Shown: positions 32,002-42,035 of the stretch, piece by piece | Layout of the letters: each line of letters starts with the position of its first letter | Numbering within the stretch: the first letter of the stretch is position 1 | Origin: an uncultured Erythrobacter sp. | GTDB taxonomy: Bacteria; Pseudomonadota; Alphaproteobacteria; Sphingomonadales; Sphingomonadaceae | NCBI GenBank assembly: GCA_947488325.1 | Contig: CANKYZ010000007.1 | Location: 1-64,000, forward strand | Reading direction: 5' to 3' | DNA: 64,000 nucleotides | Notes under the pieces: model-generated | Told to the model about the DNA's origin: nothing | The model's input: only the letters and a program-made list of their open reading frames with translations | The model's database searches: none | Translations under genes and position numbers: made by a program

Positions 32002-34527
32002 TTAGAACTTCGTACGAAGCGTCACTCCATATGTGGCGGGTTCTTGTATAAATGCAGATCGTGATCCGCCGCGAAGCACCGTGTTGAACGTAACACCGCG
32101 GGTCACGACATCGGTGACATTATTACCCCACACTTCGAGCGTCCAAGTTTCATCAATCGAACCGATACCGGCCCGCAGATTTATCTTGGTGTTGCCGTCC
32201 TGAACATCAAACGGCAGCGGTGCTTGTGTCGCTAGGACAACCGCTTGAGTTGACGTCCGGCGATCGCTTTCCGTGCGCACCTGACCGGACAGGAATCCGC
32301 GCAGGCTATCTGTCAGGTCACGATCATAATTGAAGCCCATGATCGCAACGATAGTAGGAGCATTGGTCAGCGAATTGCCGCACAGCGACGTCACGTTGAT
32401 CGACACCTGCCCACCATCGCAATCGCTGGGATACCGGGCATCGGTGTAAGTAAGGCCAGCATTGATCGTCAGATTGCTGTCAGGCCGGATCACAGTTTCC
32501 AATTCGAAACCGGTCGACTTTGCACTCGCGACGTTGAACGTCGTGAACTGCGCACCTGTGAATTCGAGAACCTGGAAGTCGCTGAATTCTTCATGGAAGA
32601 CGGCCAAATTAGCCGTGACTGCATCGTCAAAGAACTGCGCCTTTAGGCCGAATTCGTAAGCATCGACTTCTTCCGAAAGGAAGGTTGGATCAGCGCCGCC
32701 AGAATTTGCGGTAATATCCAGATTGATACCCCCAGACTTATAGCCGTGTGTAAAGCTGACATAAGCCGTGATAGGGGCTTCGAATTCATAGGTTAATTTA
32801 CCGGTGTAAATCAGCTCACTGTCGCTGAACGGGACCTCAAATTCACGTGGAAGCGGGAATGCGATAGCATCTGTTCCAATAGCTGGTGCCGTGAAAGCAA
32901 AGCAACCAGTTCCAAGCACATTGCCGACCAAACCGGCGCCGACGGTCGCGGCAATAGTTGCGGTGTCGGACAGGAGCGTCAAACATGTCGGATTGTTGAT
33001 CGCTGTCTGCTGGAACCCGCCAGTCTTGCTTTCATCCGAATAGCGCAGACCGATAGTCGCAGTCAGCCCGTCGGTAAGCTCAAGCGAATTGTGCGTAAAG
33101 ATCGACCAGCTCTCACTGCTCTGCGCATACACGTTGGTCGCCGTAGTTCCCGCAGGGCTCACGCCGTTGCCCGGGGTGAGTGGATCATTGATCAAATCTG
33201 TAAGCACATTGAGCGGCGCTGGTCCGAGCAAGCCGCCGAACAGCCCGCCTATTAGCAAATCATAATCAGAACCAAGCGAGAAATCGATATCCGAATTGAT
33301 CGTTTCATCGGCATAATACCCGCCGACGAGCCACTGCAACGCTCCGCCTAGGGCTTCACCCTGTAACCGAAGTTCAGCAGTGTAGGTTTCGATATCGACA
33401 TCCAGACGGTCAACATCGAAAACATCAAGGCCAGAGAAATCCGAATCGTAATTCTCGCTAGAGGAGAAATCGCGATAAGAACCGATGAAGACCAAATCTG
33501 CACTGTCACTGATCGGGAACTCAATTTCACCGGTGACACCAAATTGCTCTACGCTACCAATTGGTTCGCGGTTCGCAGTCGCGATGCGGTTTTCCAGCAC
33601 TTGTTCGGCTGCCGTTTGATCGAACGGAGTGGTTGCAACTGACGGAGAAGCCATACCGCCACGAGCACCGCCGCCAAGAGCAGCTAGTGTACCTTCAAGC
33701 CCTGTATCTGCCAGAAGTTCTACAGCGGCGCAGCAATTGTTGTCGCTTTCAGAATAATCGAAGATCAAACGTGCGGTGGCACCGCTATCGCCTTCATAGC
33801 CGAGCTGACCACGAATTAAGAATTGATCAATCGAGCCAGATTCGCCGACATCCGCACCGTTAGCATCGACAATGGAGACAGTTCCATCGCGTTCCCGATA
33901 GGCACCGGTAAGGCGCACAGCGAGCGTGTCTTCAATGATAGGAGCGTTAATTGCCCCCTGCACATTGATCAGATCGAAATTGCCATAGGTCGCGTTGGCA
34001 AAGCCACCGAATTCAGTGACATCAGGTTTGTTCGTTGTGATGTTGAGGGCACCTGCCGATGTGTTCCGGCCGAACAAGGTACCTTGGGGACCACGCAGAA
34101 CCTCAACACGTTCAATGTCGACAAATTCGGAGAGAGCCACACCAGGGCGCGACTGATAGGCACCATCGACGAAGATACCGACTGCGCTTTCAAACCCGAT
34201 ATTGTTCGATGTCGTACCAACACCACGAATACGCAGCACAACCGAACCCGATGCGATCTGCGCGGTCGAGGTGGAGAAACTTGGTGAAACCTGTGTCAGG
34301 TTTTGGACGTTGACCACGCCCTGCTTGTCTAGCTGATCTTGGCCGACGGCTGTAACCGCAATTGGAACATCTTGGATATCTTGAGCGCGGCGTGTCGCAG
34401 TCACAATGATGACACCTTCATTCTCATCAGGAGCTGCCAACGGTGCGTCCGCCTGAGCGAATGCTGGCGCTGTGAATGAACTGCAGGCCATAAGACCAGC
34501 GGCGTAAGCAGCGAACTTGCGTGTCAT
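32002..34527 (-). CDS. TonB-dependent receptor
   Basis: GVIIVTATRRAQDIQDVPIAVTAVGQDQLDKQGVVNVQNLTQVSPSFS; RVEVLRGPQGTLFGRNTSAGALNITTNKP; C-terminal PATYGVTLRTKF. Confidence 0.95.
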   Translation of the reverse strand: MTRKFAAYAAGLMACSSFTAPAFAQADAPLAAPDENEGVIIVTATRRAQDIQDVPIAVTAVGQDQLDKQGVVNVQNLTQVSPSFSTSTAQIASGSVVLRIRGVGTTSNNIGFESAVGIFVDGAYQSRPGVALSEFVDIERVEVLRGPQGTLFGRNTSAGALNITTNKPDVTEFGGFANATYGNFDLINVQGAINAPIIEDTLAVRLTGAYRERDGTVSIVDANGADVGESGSIDQFLIRGQLGYEGDSGATARLIFDYSESDNNCCAAVELLADTGLEGTLAALGGGARGGMASPSVATTPFDQTAAEQVLENRIATANREPIGSVEQFGVTGEIEFPISDSADLVFIGSYRDFSSSENYDSDFSGLDVFDVDRLDVDIETYTAELRLQGEALGGALQWLVGGYYADETINSDIDFSLGSDYDLLIGGLFGGLLGPAPLNVLTDLINDPLTPGNGVSPAGTTATNVYAQSSESWSIFTHNSLELTDGLTATIGLRYSDESKTGGFQQTAINNPTCLTLLSDTATIAATVGAGLVGNVLGTGCFAFTAPAIGTDAIAFPLPREFEVPFSDSELIYTGKLTYEFEAPITAYVSFTHGYKSGGINLDITANSGGADPTFLSEEVDAYEFGLKAQFFDDAVTANLAVFHEEFSDFQVLEFTGAQFTTFNVASAKSTGFELETVIRPDSNLTINAGLTYTDARYPSDCDGGQVSINVTSLCGNSLTNAPTIVAIMGFNYDRDLTDSLRGFLSGQVRTESDRRTSTQAVVLATQAPLPFDVQDGNTKINLRAGIGSIDETWTLEVWGNNVTDVVTRGVTFNTVLRGGSRSAFIQEPATYGVTLRTKF

Positions 34528-34744
34528 AGGTGTTCTCTCCATGTGGCGCCCAGCCTTTTGACCGGTACGTTTGTCCGATTGGTAAGAGTATCAGCGCTTT
34601 TCATCCTGCCAAGAGAGAATGGCGAGTTGTTGGATCATTGTGCTAAAAATGCAACATAAAATATTGCGCCGCAGCAAAAGCACATACTTGCGAACTACAG
34701 CCTAATATTATTGCAAAATGTCAAACCCATCCATTGCGCAAACT

Positions 34745-36769
34745 TCATAGGCCGAACCGCAACCCCAGCCAGAATGTACGCGGTACGCCAAGGTCGATTG
34801 CTCCCCCTGAATTGCGGGTAACGATCGTCTCATCCAATAGGTTTTCAGCCCGCGCTACCACCGAAAATCGCTCAGCAATCGGCAATTGTACAAACAGATC
34901 AACGGTGGTTACTGACGGCAAAACATCGGTTTCTTGGTCGTCTTCAAATTGCGCGCTGATATGGCGGACAGTGCCTGCTAACCTCCACCCGTCTGCCGGA
35001 CGCCAAGCGATGGTTGTTGAAGCCGAGAAGTTGGGAGTTTGTGGTGGGCGGTTGCCATTAAGTGGTGCGGACACCACGTCACCAGCAATAGTTGCATCGG
35101 TATATGCCATTGAGGCATCGAGGCTAAACAGACCAAACTGCGCTGCAACTGCACCTTCCACCCCTTGTGCATTTATAGCAGGCAGGTTCTGACGTTGGCG
35201 CAGATTGGGTTCAATCGTCACATTTGCAATTGCGTTTTCGACTTGATTATCGAACGCCGTCAGCGACAACACGACCTCATTGATTGGCTGCCAATTAAGA
35301 CCAATTTCAAAACCTTTGAGCCGTTCATTTTCTAGCGCTGCATTCGCCTGCGTCACAACCGGGAAGACGACAAATGGCCGGTACAATTCGTTCAGAGTTG
35401 GCAGGCGCAGTCCGGTATAGGCTGCTGCGCGTAAATCTAGCCGCCTTGTCGCGTAATAGGAGGCCCCCGCGCGCCAGCTCAACGCCCAATCAGATCGGTC
35501 TGGCGCAACAGTCTCATTCACCAGAACATTGTTCGCATCTACCGCACGAAAGAACCCATCTTCGATACGCGTATAGTCCCCGCGCAGACCTCCTGTTAGG
35601 ACTATCGGACCAATGTCCCAATCATCTTCAACGAAGAAACCCAGATTGCTATTTGTGCCGCCTGCACGGCGACGTTCGCGCAATGCTCCAGTGAAAGCGC
35701 TAAAAGCCTCCTCCTGCAATTCTCCGTCAGATCGGCGATAATCGACTCCGATGCGTACATCATGCCCCTCTGCAACCGGCGGGCGCAGTTCAATCTTGCC
35801 GCCAAGCCCGGTTGAAGGCGTGTTGCGCTGGTCCAGCACTCGCACAAATCGCGTCGAACTAATCACGACATTGGAGAAATTGCGTGCCTGTACATATGCA
35901 AGTGCATCGAATTTCCAGTTGCCCCTGCCAACAATCCGCAGGCTCGCGTCTTGTCCTTCGCTGCTCGATTCCGCTCCGTCAAACCGTAGCGTCCGTCGGT
36001 CGTCAAAGACGCTCCCACGTGCCTGTAGTTCGACATCATCTGAAAGCGGTGCAACCGCTCGCAGCCCAATCTGCCAGCTATCAAATTCGGCTCTGGCACT
36101 GGCTGGAACACGCTGCCCGTCTGGTGTAGTGAAAAATCCCTGCCCCCGATCCCAGCGCCCACTTATAACGCCAAAGCCGCCGCCCAACTCTTGTGCGATT
36201 GAAGCGCTTGCCTCGGTTTCACCTCGGTCATTGGCCAAAAGGTTTGCTGCAATCGGACCCAACGTATCTGGCCCTGCACTTTCCAGCTCGATTGTTCCCG
36301 CCAACGCGCCTGCGCCGAACGGTCCTGAGCCGCCACCACGGGTCACGCGAATGCGGCTAAGACTCTCGGGCGCGATGGACGATAACGGAATATAACCAAA
36401 GAAAGGATCGCTGATCGGCACCCCATCAAGCAGCACAAGCGCCCGGCTGGTCGCATTGCCGCCCAAAGCCCGCAAGGTCACCCCCTGTGCGCTGGGATTC
36501 GAAGATCGGCTGTCTGAGCGGCGAAATTGCTGAAAGCCAGCAATATTGGATAACACATTTTCTATCCGGCCAGACCCGCTTGAGACGATATTTTCGCGCT
36601 CAATAATCGTCGTGGAATAGATTATGGTCGAAAGCGACGGCTCAAGCCCTTCGCCAGTCACAACAATTTCTGATTCATCCGTGTCGTCACGCTCTTCTTC
36701 CTGCGCGAATCCAGGTGAGCAAACAGTCAATGCAAGAACGGGGGCAGCGAACCGAGTTGTATATATCAT
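34745..36769 (-). CDS. TonB-dependent receptor
   Basis: ESEIVVTGEGLEPSLSTIIYSTTIIERENI; LRALGGNATSRALVLLDGVPISDPFFGYIPLSSI; TRGGGSGPFGAGALAGTIELES; C-terminal PRTFWLGLRFGL. Confidence 0.93.
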   Translation of the reverse strand: MIYTTRFAAPVLALTVCSPGFAQEEERDDTDESEIVVTGEGLEPSLSTIIYSTTIIERENIVSSGSGRIENVLSNIAGFQQFRRSDSRSSNPSAQGVTLRALGGNATSRALVLLDGVPISDPFFGYIPLSSIAPESLSRIRVTRGGGSGPFGAGALAGTIELESAGPDTLGPIAANLLANDRGETEASASIAQELGGGFGVISGRWDRGQGFFTTPDGQRVPASARAEFDSWQIGLRAVAPLSDDVELQARGSVFDDRRTLRFDGAESSSEGQDASLRIVGRGNWKFDALAYVQARNFSNVVISSTRFVRVLDQRNTPSTGLGGKIELRPPVAEGHDVRIGVDYRRSDGELQEEAFSAFTGALRERRRAGGTNSNLGFFVEDDWDIGPIVLTGGLRGDYTRIEDGFFRAVDANNVLVNETVAPDRSDWALSWRAGASYYATRRLDLRAAAYTGLRLPTLNELYRPFVVFPVVTQANAALENERLKGFEIGLNWQPINEVVLSLTAFDNQVENAIANVTIEPNLRQRQNLPAINAQGVEGAVAAQFGLFSLDASMAYTDATIAGDVVSAPLNGNRPPQTPNFSASTTIAWRPADGWRLAGTVRHISAQFEDDQETDVLPSVTTVDLFVQLPIAERFSVVARAENLLDETIVTRNSGGAIDLGVPRTFWLGLRFGL

Positions 36770-36884
36770 AGCCGAGCCAACTAGCCGTTCCAATCGGACA
36801 AGTCAGTTTCAATTTGCTATCAAGACTCGCTTTTGATGTCTCTGTGTGTTTACATTGCTGCAATTGCGGGAAGAGAGAGCCCAA

Positions 36885-38408
36885 ATGTCAATCACACAAC
36901 CTAATTCTAAGCAGGTCGATTTCGACGTCCTCATTGTCGGTGCGGGCATTTCCGGCATCGGTATGGGCGCGCATATGCACTTAAAGACGCCAGATCATTC
37001 CTTCGCAATTGTTGAGCGTCGTGAGAATCTTGGAGGGACATGGGATCTGTTCCGCTATCCTGGCATTCGATCAGACAGTGACATGCACACGCTGGGATTT
37101 GAATTCGAACCGTGGCGACATGAGAAAAGCATCGCAGATGCTCCTTCCATCCTCGAGTATCTCAACCGCATAGTCGACGAACGCGGCATCCGCGATCACA
37201 TCCGCTTTGGCCAAAAAGTCATCTCTGCCGATTTTCGTGAAGACGAAGCGCTGTGGAATATTGAAATGGAGCAAGCCGACGGCACACGCTCACAATTGAC
37301 CGCAAACTTCCTCTATCTCGGCTCAGGCTATTACGATTACGATGAGCCTTACGATGCAGGCTTTCAATTCGGTAGTTTTAAAGGGCAAGTTCTGCACCCG
37401 CAGTTCTGGCCAGAAGACCTCGATTACACCGGCAAGAAAGTCGTTGTGATCGGTTCCGGTGCGACCGCAGTGACTATCGTCCCGTCAATGGCCGAAAAGG
37501 CTGCCCATGTGACGATGCTTCAACGCACTCCTACATGGATGATCACGCGCCCAGCGAAGGATGGATTCGCCAACCTCTTGCGTAGGTTTCTTCCTGAAGC
37601 ACTCGCTTATCGGATCACCCGTTTCAAGAACATCCGGATGCAAGACTTCACGTTTAAGGTGGCTCGCAACAAGCCGGAGAAAGCCAAAAAGAGCCTATAC
37701 AAAGGCATCGAAAAAGAGCTGGGCCCGGACTACGATAAGGCGAATTTCACCCCGCCCTATAATCCGTGGGAACAACGCCTGTGTCTGGTACCCGATGGCG
37801 ACATGTTTCAAGCGATGAAATCAGGCAAAGCAGGCATTACCACTGGACATATCGACTCATTTGAAAAGAATGGCATCCGCCTGAAGTCAGGTGAATTGAT
37901 CGAAGCCGATATTATAATCACCGCCACCGGTCTGAACATGGCTGTCGCTGGCAAAATCGATGTGAGTGTGGGTGGCCAGCCGGTCGATTTCAGCCAACGT
38001 TTCTATTACAAGGGGTGTATGTTCTCGAATCTACCCAACCTTGCGGTGGTGTTCGGTTATCTCAATGCCAGTTGGACTCTGCGCGCGGATATCAATTCGG
38101 ACTATGTCTGCCGCGTGCTCAACGAAATGCGCGCCAAGAATGCCGACATCGTCAACCCGATCCTGACAGCCGAAGCCGAAGCCGGGATCGAAGAAGACGA
38201 CATCTACGATTTCTCTAGCGGGTATATTCAACGCGCCAAACACCTTCAACCTAAGAACGGTATGCACTATCCGTGGCGCCTCAATCAGGAATATGTCCTC
38301 GACCGAAAGCAGATGGCAAGCGATCCTGTCGATGATGGCCTCCTGACTTTCACCCGTTCAGGGGCAAATGCGCAGAAGTCAGGAGAGCAGCTCGAAGCGG
38401 CGGAGTAA
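36885..38408 (+). CDS. FAD/NAD(P)-dependent flavoprotein monooxygenase, Baeyer-Villiger type
   Basis: GAGISGIGMGAHM; FKGQVLHPQFWP matches the FxGxxxHxxxW(P/D) fingerprint; VVVIGSGATAVTIVPSMAEKAAHVTMLQRTPTW. Confidence 0.9.
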   Translation: MSITQPNSKQVDFDVLIVGAGISGIGMGAHMHLKTPDHSFAIVERRENLGGTWDLFRYPGIRSDSDMHTLGFEFEPWRHEKSIADAPSILEYLNRIVDERGIRDHIRFGQKVISADFREDEALWNIEMEQADGTRSQLTANFLYLGSGYYDYDEPYDAGFQFGSFKGQVLHPQFWPEDLDYTGKKVVVIGSGATAVTIVPSMAEKAAHVTMLQRTPTWMITRPAKDGFANLLRRFLPEALAYRITRFKNIRMQDFTFKVARNKPEKAKKSLYKGIEKELGPDYDKANFTPPYNPWEQRLCLVPDGDMFQAMKSGKAGITTGHIDSFEKNGIRLKSGELIEADIIITATGLNMAVAGKIDVSVGGQPVDFSQRFYYKGCMFSNLPNLAVVFGYLNASWTLRADINSDYVCRVLNEMRAKNADIVNPILTAEAEAGIEEDDIYDFSSGYIQRAKHLQPKNGMHYPWRLNQEYVLDRKQMASDPVDDGLLTFTRSGANAQKSGEQLEAAE

Positions 38409-38462
38409 TTTGGCGGCTGTTGGTAGTGGAAATCATCGAACCTTTGGCTTAGGCATGGAGGC

Positions 38463-39224
38463 ATGAATTCCCCTGACAAGATATGGACCGCTGGCCTCGT
38501 CATTATTGGCGATGAAATTCTCTCCGGTCGCACTCATGACAAGAATATCGCTCAGATCGCGAGCTGGCTGCAAGTTCAAGGCATCCGCCTAACCGAAGTT
38601 CGCGTCGTAGCCGACGTTGAAGATCACATTGTCGAAGCGGTAAATGCCCTCCGCACGGTTAATGATTACCTTTTTACCACTGGCGGAATTGGTCCAACGC
38701 ATGATGATATTACAGTCGATGCCGTAGCAAAGGCACTGGGTGTTCCAGTTGTCATTCACGAAGAAGCCCGTGCAATTCTTGAGCGATATTATGCTGATAA
38801 AGGCGGCCTGAACGAAGGACGTTTACGCATGGCTCGAGTGCCGGAAGGGTCCGATTTGATTCCAAATATCCGAAGCGGCGCGCCCGGCATTCGGCGAGGT
38901 AATGTGATTGTGATGGCAGGCGTCCCGCATATTACCGCCGGAATGCTCGACGCGCTGACCGGAAAGCTGGAAGGCGGCGCTCCCTTGCTTTCGGAGACTA
39001 TCGGTAGTTGGGTTGCAGAGAGCGAAGTTGCTGGGATGCTACGTGAAGTCGAGAAAGCTCACGAGAACTGCCAGATTGGCTCCTACCCCTTCTTTCGCGA
39101 AGGAAAGGTTGGCGCAAATTTCGTCATCCGATCAACTCACGAGGAAGATTTGGCAAGCTGCGTCGATAGCCTTACCGATGGCCTCGCCACCAGTGGATAC
39201 GATTTCACTCCCGGTGGCATCTGA
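38463..39224 (+). CDS. Molybdopterin-binding (CinA/MoaB-like) domain protein
   Basis: AGLVIIGDEILSGRTHDKNIAQIASWL; DYLFTTGGIGPTHDDITVDAVAKALGVP; AGVPHITAGML. Confidence 0.88.
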   Translation: MNSPDKIWTAGLVIIGDEILSGRTHDKNIAQIASWLQVQGIRLTEVRVVADVEDHIVEAVNALRTVNDYLFTTGGIGPTHDDITVDAVAKALGVPVVIHEEARAILERYYADKGGLNEGRLRMARVPEGSDLIPNIRSGAPGIRRGNVIVMAGVPHITAGMLDALTGKLEGGAPLLSETIGSWVAESEVAGMLREVEKAHENCQIGSYPFFREGKVGANFVIRSTHEEDLASCVDSLTDGLATSGYDFTPGGI

Positions 39225-39284
39225 CCAATTGCGAGGGTGCGAGCATGCACGCACCGATCCGATCTACTCAAACAAAACGTTCAT

Positions 39285-39320
39285 GACAAAAAGGGGCCGG
39301 AAGCTCTCGCTGCCGACCCC
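39285..39320 (-). terminator. Rho-independent terminator downstream of rplA
   Basis: Minus strand GGGGTCGG-CAGCGAGAGCTT-CCGGCCCCTTTTT; the stem closes through a G-U pair only on the minus-strand RNA. Confidence 0.8.
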
Positions 39321-39357
39321 AGAATGTTCGTGATTGGGAAGTAGCAAGGCGCAGCGT

Positions 39358-40050
39358 TTAAGCGCCTTCAATACCCGAAAGATCGATCTTCAAGCCCGGT
39401 CCCATGGTCGAGGTCAAGGAGACCTTTTGCACGTATTTACCCTTTGAGCCCGATGGCTTCGCTTTCACGATAGCGCTTGTGATCGCTTCAAAGTTGGCCT
39501 TAATCTCTGCATCCGAGAACGACAGTTTGCCGATACCAGAATGGATGATACCCATTTTCTCAACGCGGAATTCAACCTGGCCGCCTTTGGCGTCCTTAAC
39601 GGCCTGTTCGACGTTCGGAGTAACGGTGCCCAATTTCGGGTTCGGCATCAGACCCTTTGGACCAAGCACTTTGCCCAAACGGCCAACAACGCCCATCATA
39701 TCTGGCGTTGCAATGACGCGATCATAATCGAGATCGCCGCCCTGCATCGCTTCCATTAGATCTTCTGCGCCAACCTTGTCGGCTCCGGCAGCAGTAGCTT
39801 TGTCAGCGTTATCGCCGCGCGCAAACACAGCGACCTTAACAGCCTTACCCGTGCCCGACGGCAGTGATACCATGCCGCGAACCATCTGGTCTGCATGACG
39901 TGGATCAACACCAAGGTTGAGCGCGATTTCGACGGTTTCGTCGAATTTTGTCTTATGCTCACGCAAGGTCGAGATTGCTTCGTCGATGGTGTAGAGCTTC
40001 TCTGGGTTCAGCTCAGCAGCGGCTTTTTGTTTTTTTGTCAGTTTCGCCAT
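39358..40050 (-). CDS. rplA: 50S ribosomal protein L1
   Basis: [26 protein letters not shown]...[24 protein letters not shown]...[19 protein letters not shown]-type sequence. Confidence 0.98.
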   Translation of the reverse strand: MAKLTKKQKAAAELNPEKLYTIDEAISTLREHKTKFDETVEIALNLGVDPRHADQMVRGMVSLPSGTGKAVKVAVFARGDNADKATAAGADKVGAEDLMEAMQGGDLDYDRVIATPDMMGVVGRLGKVLGPKGLMPNPKLGTVTPNVEQAVKDAKGGQVEFRVEKMGIIHSGIGKLSFSDAEIKANFEAITSAIVKAKPSGSKGKYVQKVSLTSTMGPGLKIDLSGIEGA

Positions 40051-40054
40051 TGGT

Positions 40055-40483
40055 TCAACCCTTCACTTCAAGGCCCATCGAGCGGACGGAGCCCTCGATG
40101 ATTTTCATGGCCTGATCAATATCGTTTGCATTGAGGTCCTTCATTTTGGCCTCTGCAATTTCCTTCACTTGAGCTTGTGTGACTGATCCAGCCACAACTT
40201 TGCCCGGCTCGCCCGAACCCGACTTCAGCTTGGCAGCTTTCTTGATAAGGAAACTTGCTGGTGGAGTTTTGGTCGTGAAGGTGAACGAACGGTCAGCATA
40301 GACCGTGATCGTGGTTGGAATCGGGGCGTTCTTTTCAAGGTCCTGCGTCGCGGCGTTAAACGCCTTGCAGAATTCCATGATGTTGACGCCGCGCTGACCC
40401 AATGCTGGGCCGATTGGCGGTGAGGGATTTGCGGTGCCAGCTGGCACTTGCAGCTTGATATAGCCTTCGATTTTCTTGGCCAC
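40055..40483 (-). CDS. rplK: 50S ribosomal protein L11
   Basis: [53 protein letters not shown]. Confidence 0.98.
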   Translation of the reverse strand: MAKKIEGYIKLQVPAGTANPSPPIGPALGQRGVNIMEFCKAFNAATQDLEKNAPIPTTITVYADRSFTFTTKTPPASFLIKKAAKLKSGSGEPGKVVAGSVTQAQVKEIAEAKMKDLNANDIDQAMKIIEGSVRSMGLEVKG

Positions 40484-40730
40484 TATGGGCCTCCTTTCGC
40501 ACTGTTGCCGCGCTCTTTCGAAAAACGGCTCATGTTAAGCGGTCCAGCGGCTGGCGATCATGCCAACCTCCCGCACGGGTTCCCAACGATGTGAAGGGAG
40601 CGCAGCCAATAACGATTCGGCGTCAATTTGCAAGCTCGAAACGGTGCTATCTGCTGGACCAAACAATGGTAAAGTTAGATCAACGTATCTACGCGCAAAG
40701 CTGCACTTGCTACGACACAAATTGGAAAGG

Positions 40731-41405
40731 CTATTTCGCTTTCTTGCGAACCGACTTTTTTGTCTGCGCTTTCATCGCGTTCAGCTCAGCTTCGATCTTG
40801 CTTGCTTGCGACAGAGCAGCGATCTCCGCATCAGCCTTTGCGAGCGTTTCTTCGTGCCCAAGAGCCGAAGAAGCATCCTGAAACGAAGCTCTGCGCTCCA
40901 ATTCATCAATCCGATCCATCCGCCGCTCCGAACGGTGGTCACCGGTTCGTACCGGGCTCGCAATTCCCATCGGCGGCGTATTTGCAGAAGCAATGATCTT
41001 CGCGATTACATCATCGCGTTTCGCTTCAAGATCTGTAATCCCGCATTCCAGCTCAGCGACTTGCTGAGCCAATTCCTCGAATTCCAGCTTCGCCTCTACG
41101 GCTTTTTCCATCTCACTTTCCCGCGCCAGCAAAGCGGCGTGGGCCAGATCTTCGCGTTTGTGATCGATCGCAGTCTTCGCCTTGTCAGTCCATAGCTCAG
41201 CATCAGCGGCCAGTCTGTCAGCATAACTAACCCCGCGTTCATACTGTCGCTTGGTCATTGTCAGTTCACTATGAAGACTGATTAGCGTCTCTTCTATCTC
41301 AGAGCGCAGCAGGTTCAACCCCTTCGCCGGATCAGTCGCTTTGTTCACCAACGACTCAAGGTTGCTGGAAACCAGTTCTCGAACCCGAACAGCGATGTGG
41401 ATCAT
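40731..41405 (-). CDS. PspA/IM30-family protein
   Basis: Long coiled coil: VRELVSSNLESLVNKATDPAKGLNLLRSEIEETLISLHSELTMTKRQYERGVSYADRLAADAELWTDKAKTAI. Confidence 0.8.
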   Translation of the reverse strand: MIHIAVRVRELVSSNLESLVNKATDPAKGLNLLRSEIEETLISLHSELTMTKRQYERGVSYADRLAADAELWTDKAKTAIDHKREDLAHAALLARESEMEKAVEAKLEFEELAQQVAELECGITDLEAKRDDVIAKIIASANTPPMGIASPVRTGDHRSERRMDRIDELERRASFQDASSALGHEETLAKADAEIAALSQASKIEAELNAMKAQTKKSVRKKAK

Positions 41406-41564
41406 TTGAACACCTCAGAATACAAAGAACGTTTGTAGTACGTTGATCGAGTTAAGAAAAGCTGGGAATCGTCGGATTCATTGGGTGTCGCGGCCAACCC
41501 CCAAAGCTGCGGTCCTTGATCCAATTAGTGTGTTGTCCTAGCAATACGCTCTGTTAATTGAGGA

Positions 41565-42035
41565 ATGTCACCAATACCATTACCTGATCAATGGTTCGGT
41601 TATGCCGGGCAAACAACCATGATCGACTGGCTAATCCTGATCTTTTTGCCGCGGCGATGGCCTCTGCTAATTGCGGTCCCGCGCTACACCACCCCGTTTG
41701 GCCTTTCACTGTTCTATGCAGGGTTGGCCATGGGGTATTTCTCTTCAGTCGAGGACGGCGGGTACGGCTCACTTGATCAAGTCGCCGCGCTATTGGGAAA
41801 GCGCGAAATGCTGCTTGCGGGCTGGATCGATTACCTTGCTTTTGACCTGTTTATCGGCGGCTGGATCGCGGTGGAAGCAGACCGAGTCGGGATCAATCGT
41901 GTCATTCAAGCACCTCTCTTGATCGCGACATTCATGTTTGGGTCGATGGTTTTGGCGATTCTCCTCACCATACGGACAGGATATTTCCGCAAGAAAATGG
42001 CGCCTGATGTCGCTGTTTCAGCAATTACAGCGTAG
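41565..42035 (+). CDS. ABA4-like (DUF4281) membrane protein
   Basis: GYGSLDQVAALLGKREMLLAGWIDYLAFDLFIGGWIAVEADRVGINRVIQAPLLIATFMFGSMVLAILLTIRTG; hydrophobic helices. Confidence 0.75.
   Translation: MSPIPLPDQWFGYAGQTTMIDWLILIFLPRRWPLLIAVPRYTTPFGLSLFYAGLAMGYFSSVEDGGYGSLDQVAALLGKREMLLAGWIDYLAFDLFIGGWIAVEADRVGINRVIQAPLLIATFMFGSMVLAILLTIRTGYFRKKMAPDVAVSAITA

Noticed and set aside
36770-36884. Cobalamin or other riboswitch between the 682-aa TonB-dependent receptor and the monooxygenase
   Set aside because: Intergenic space is too short and no conserved box was seen.
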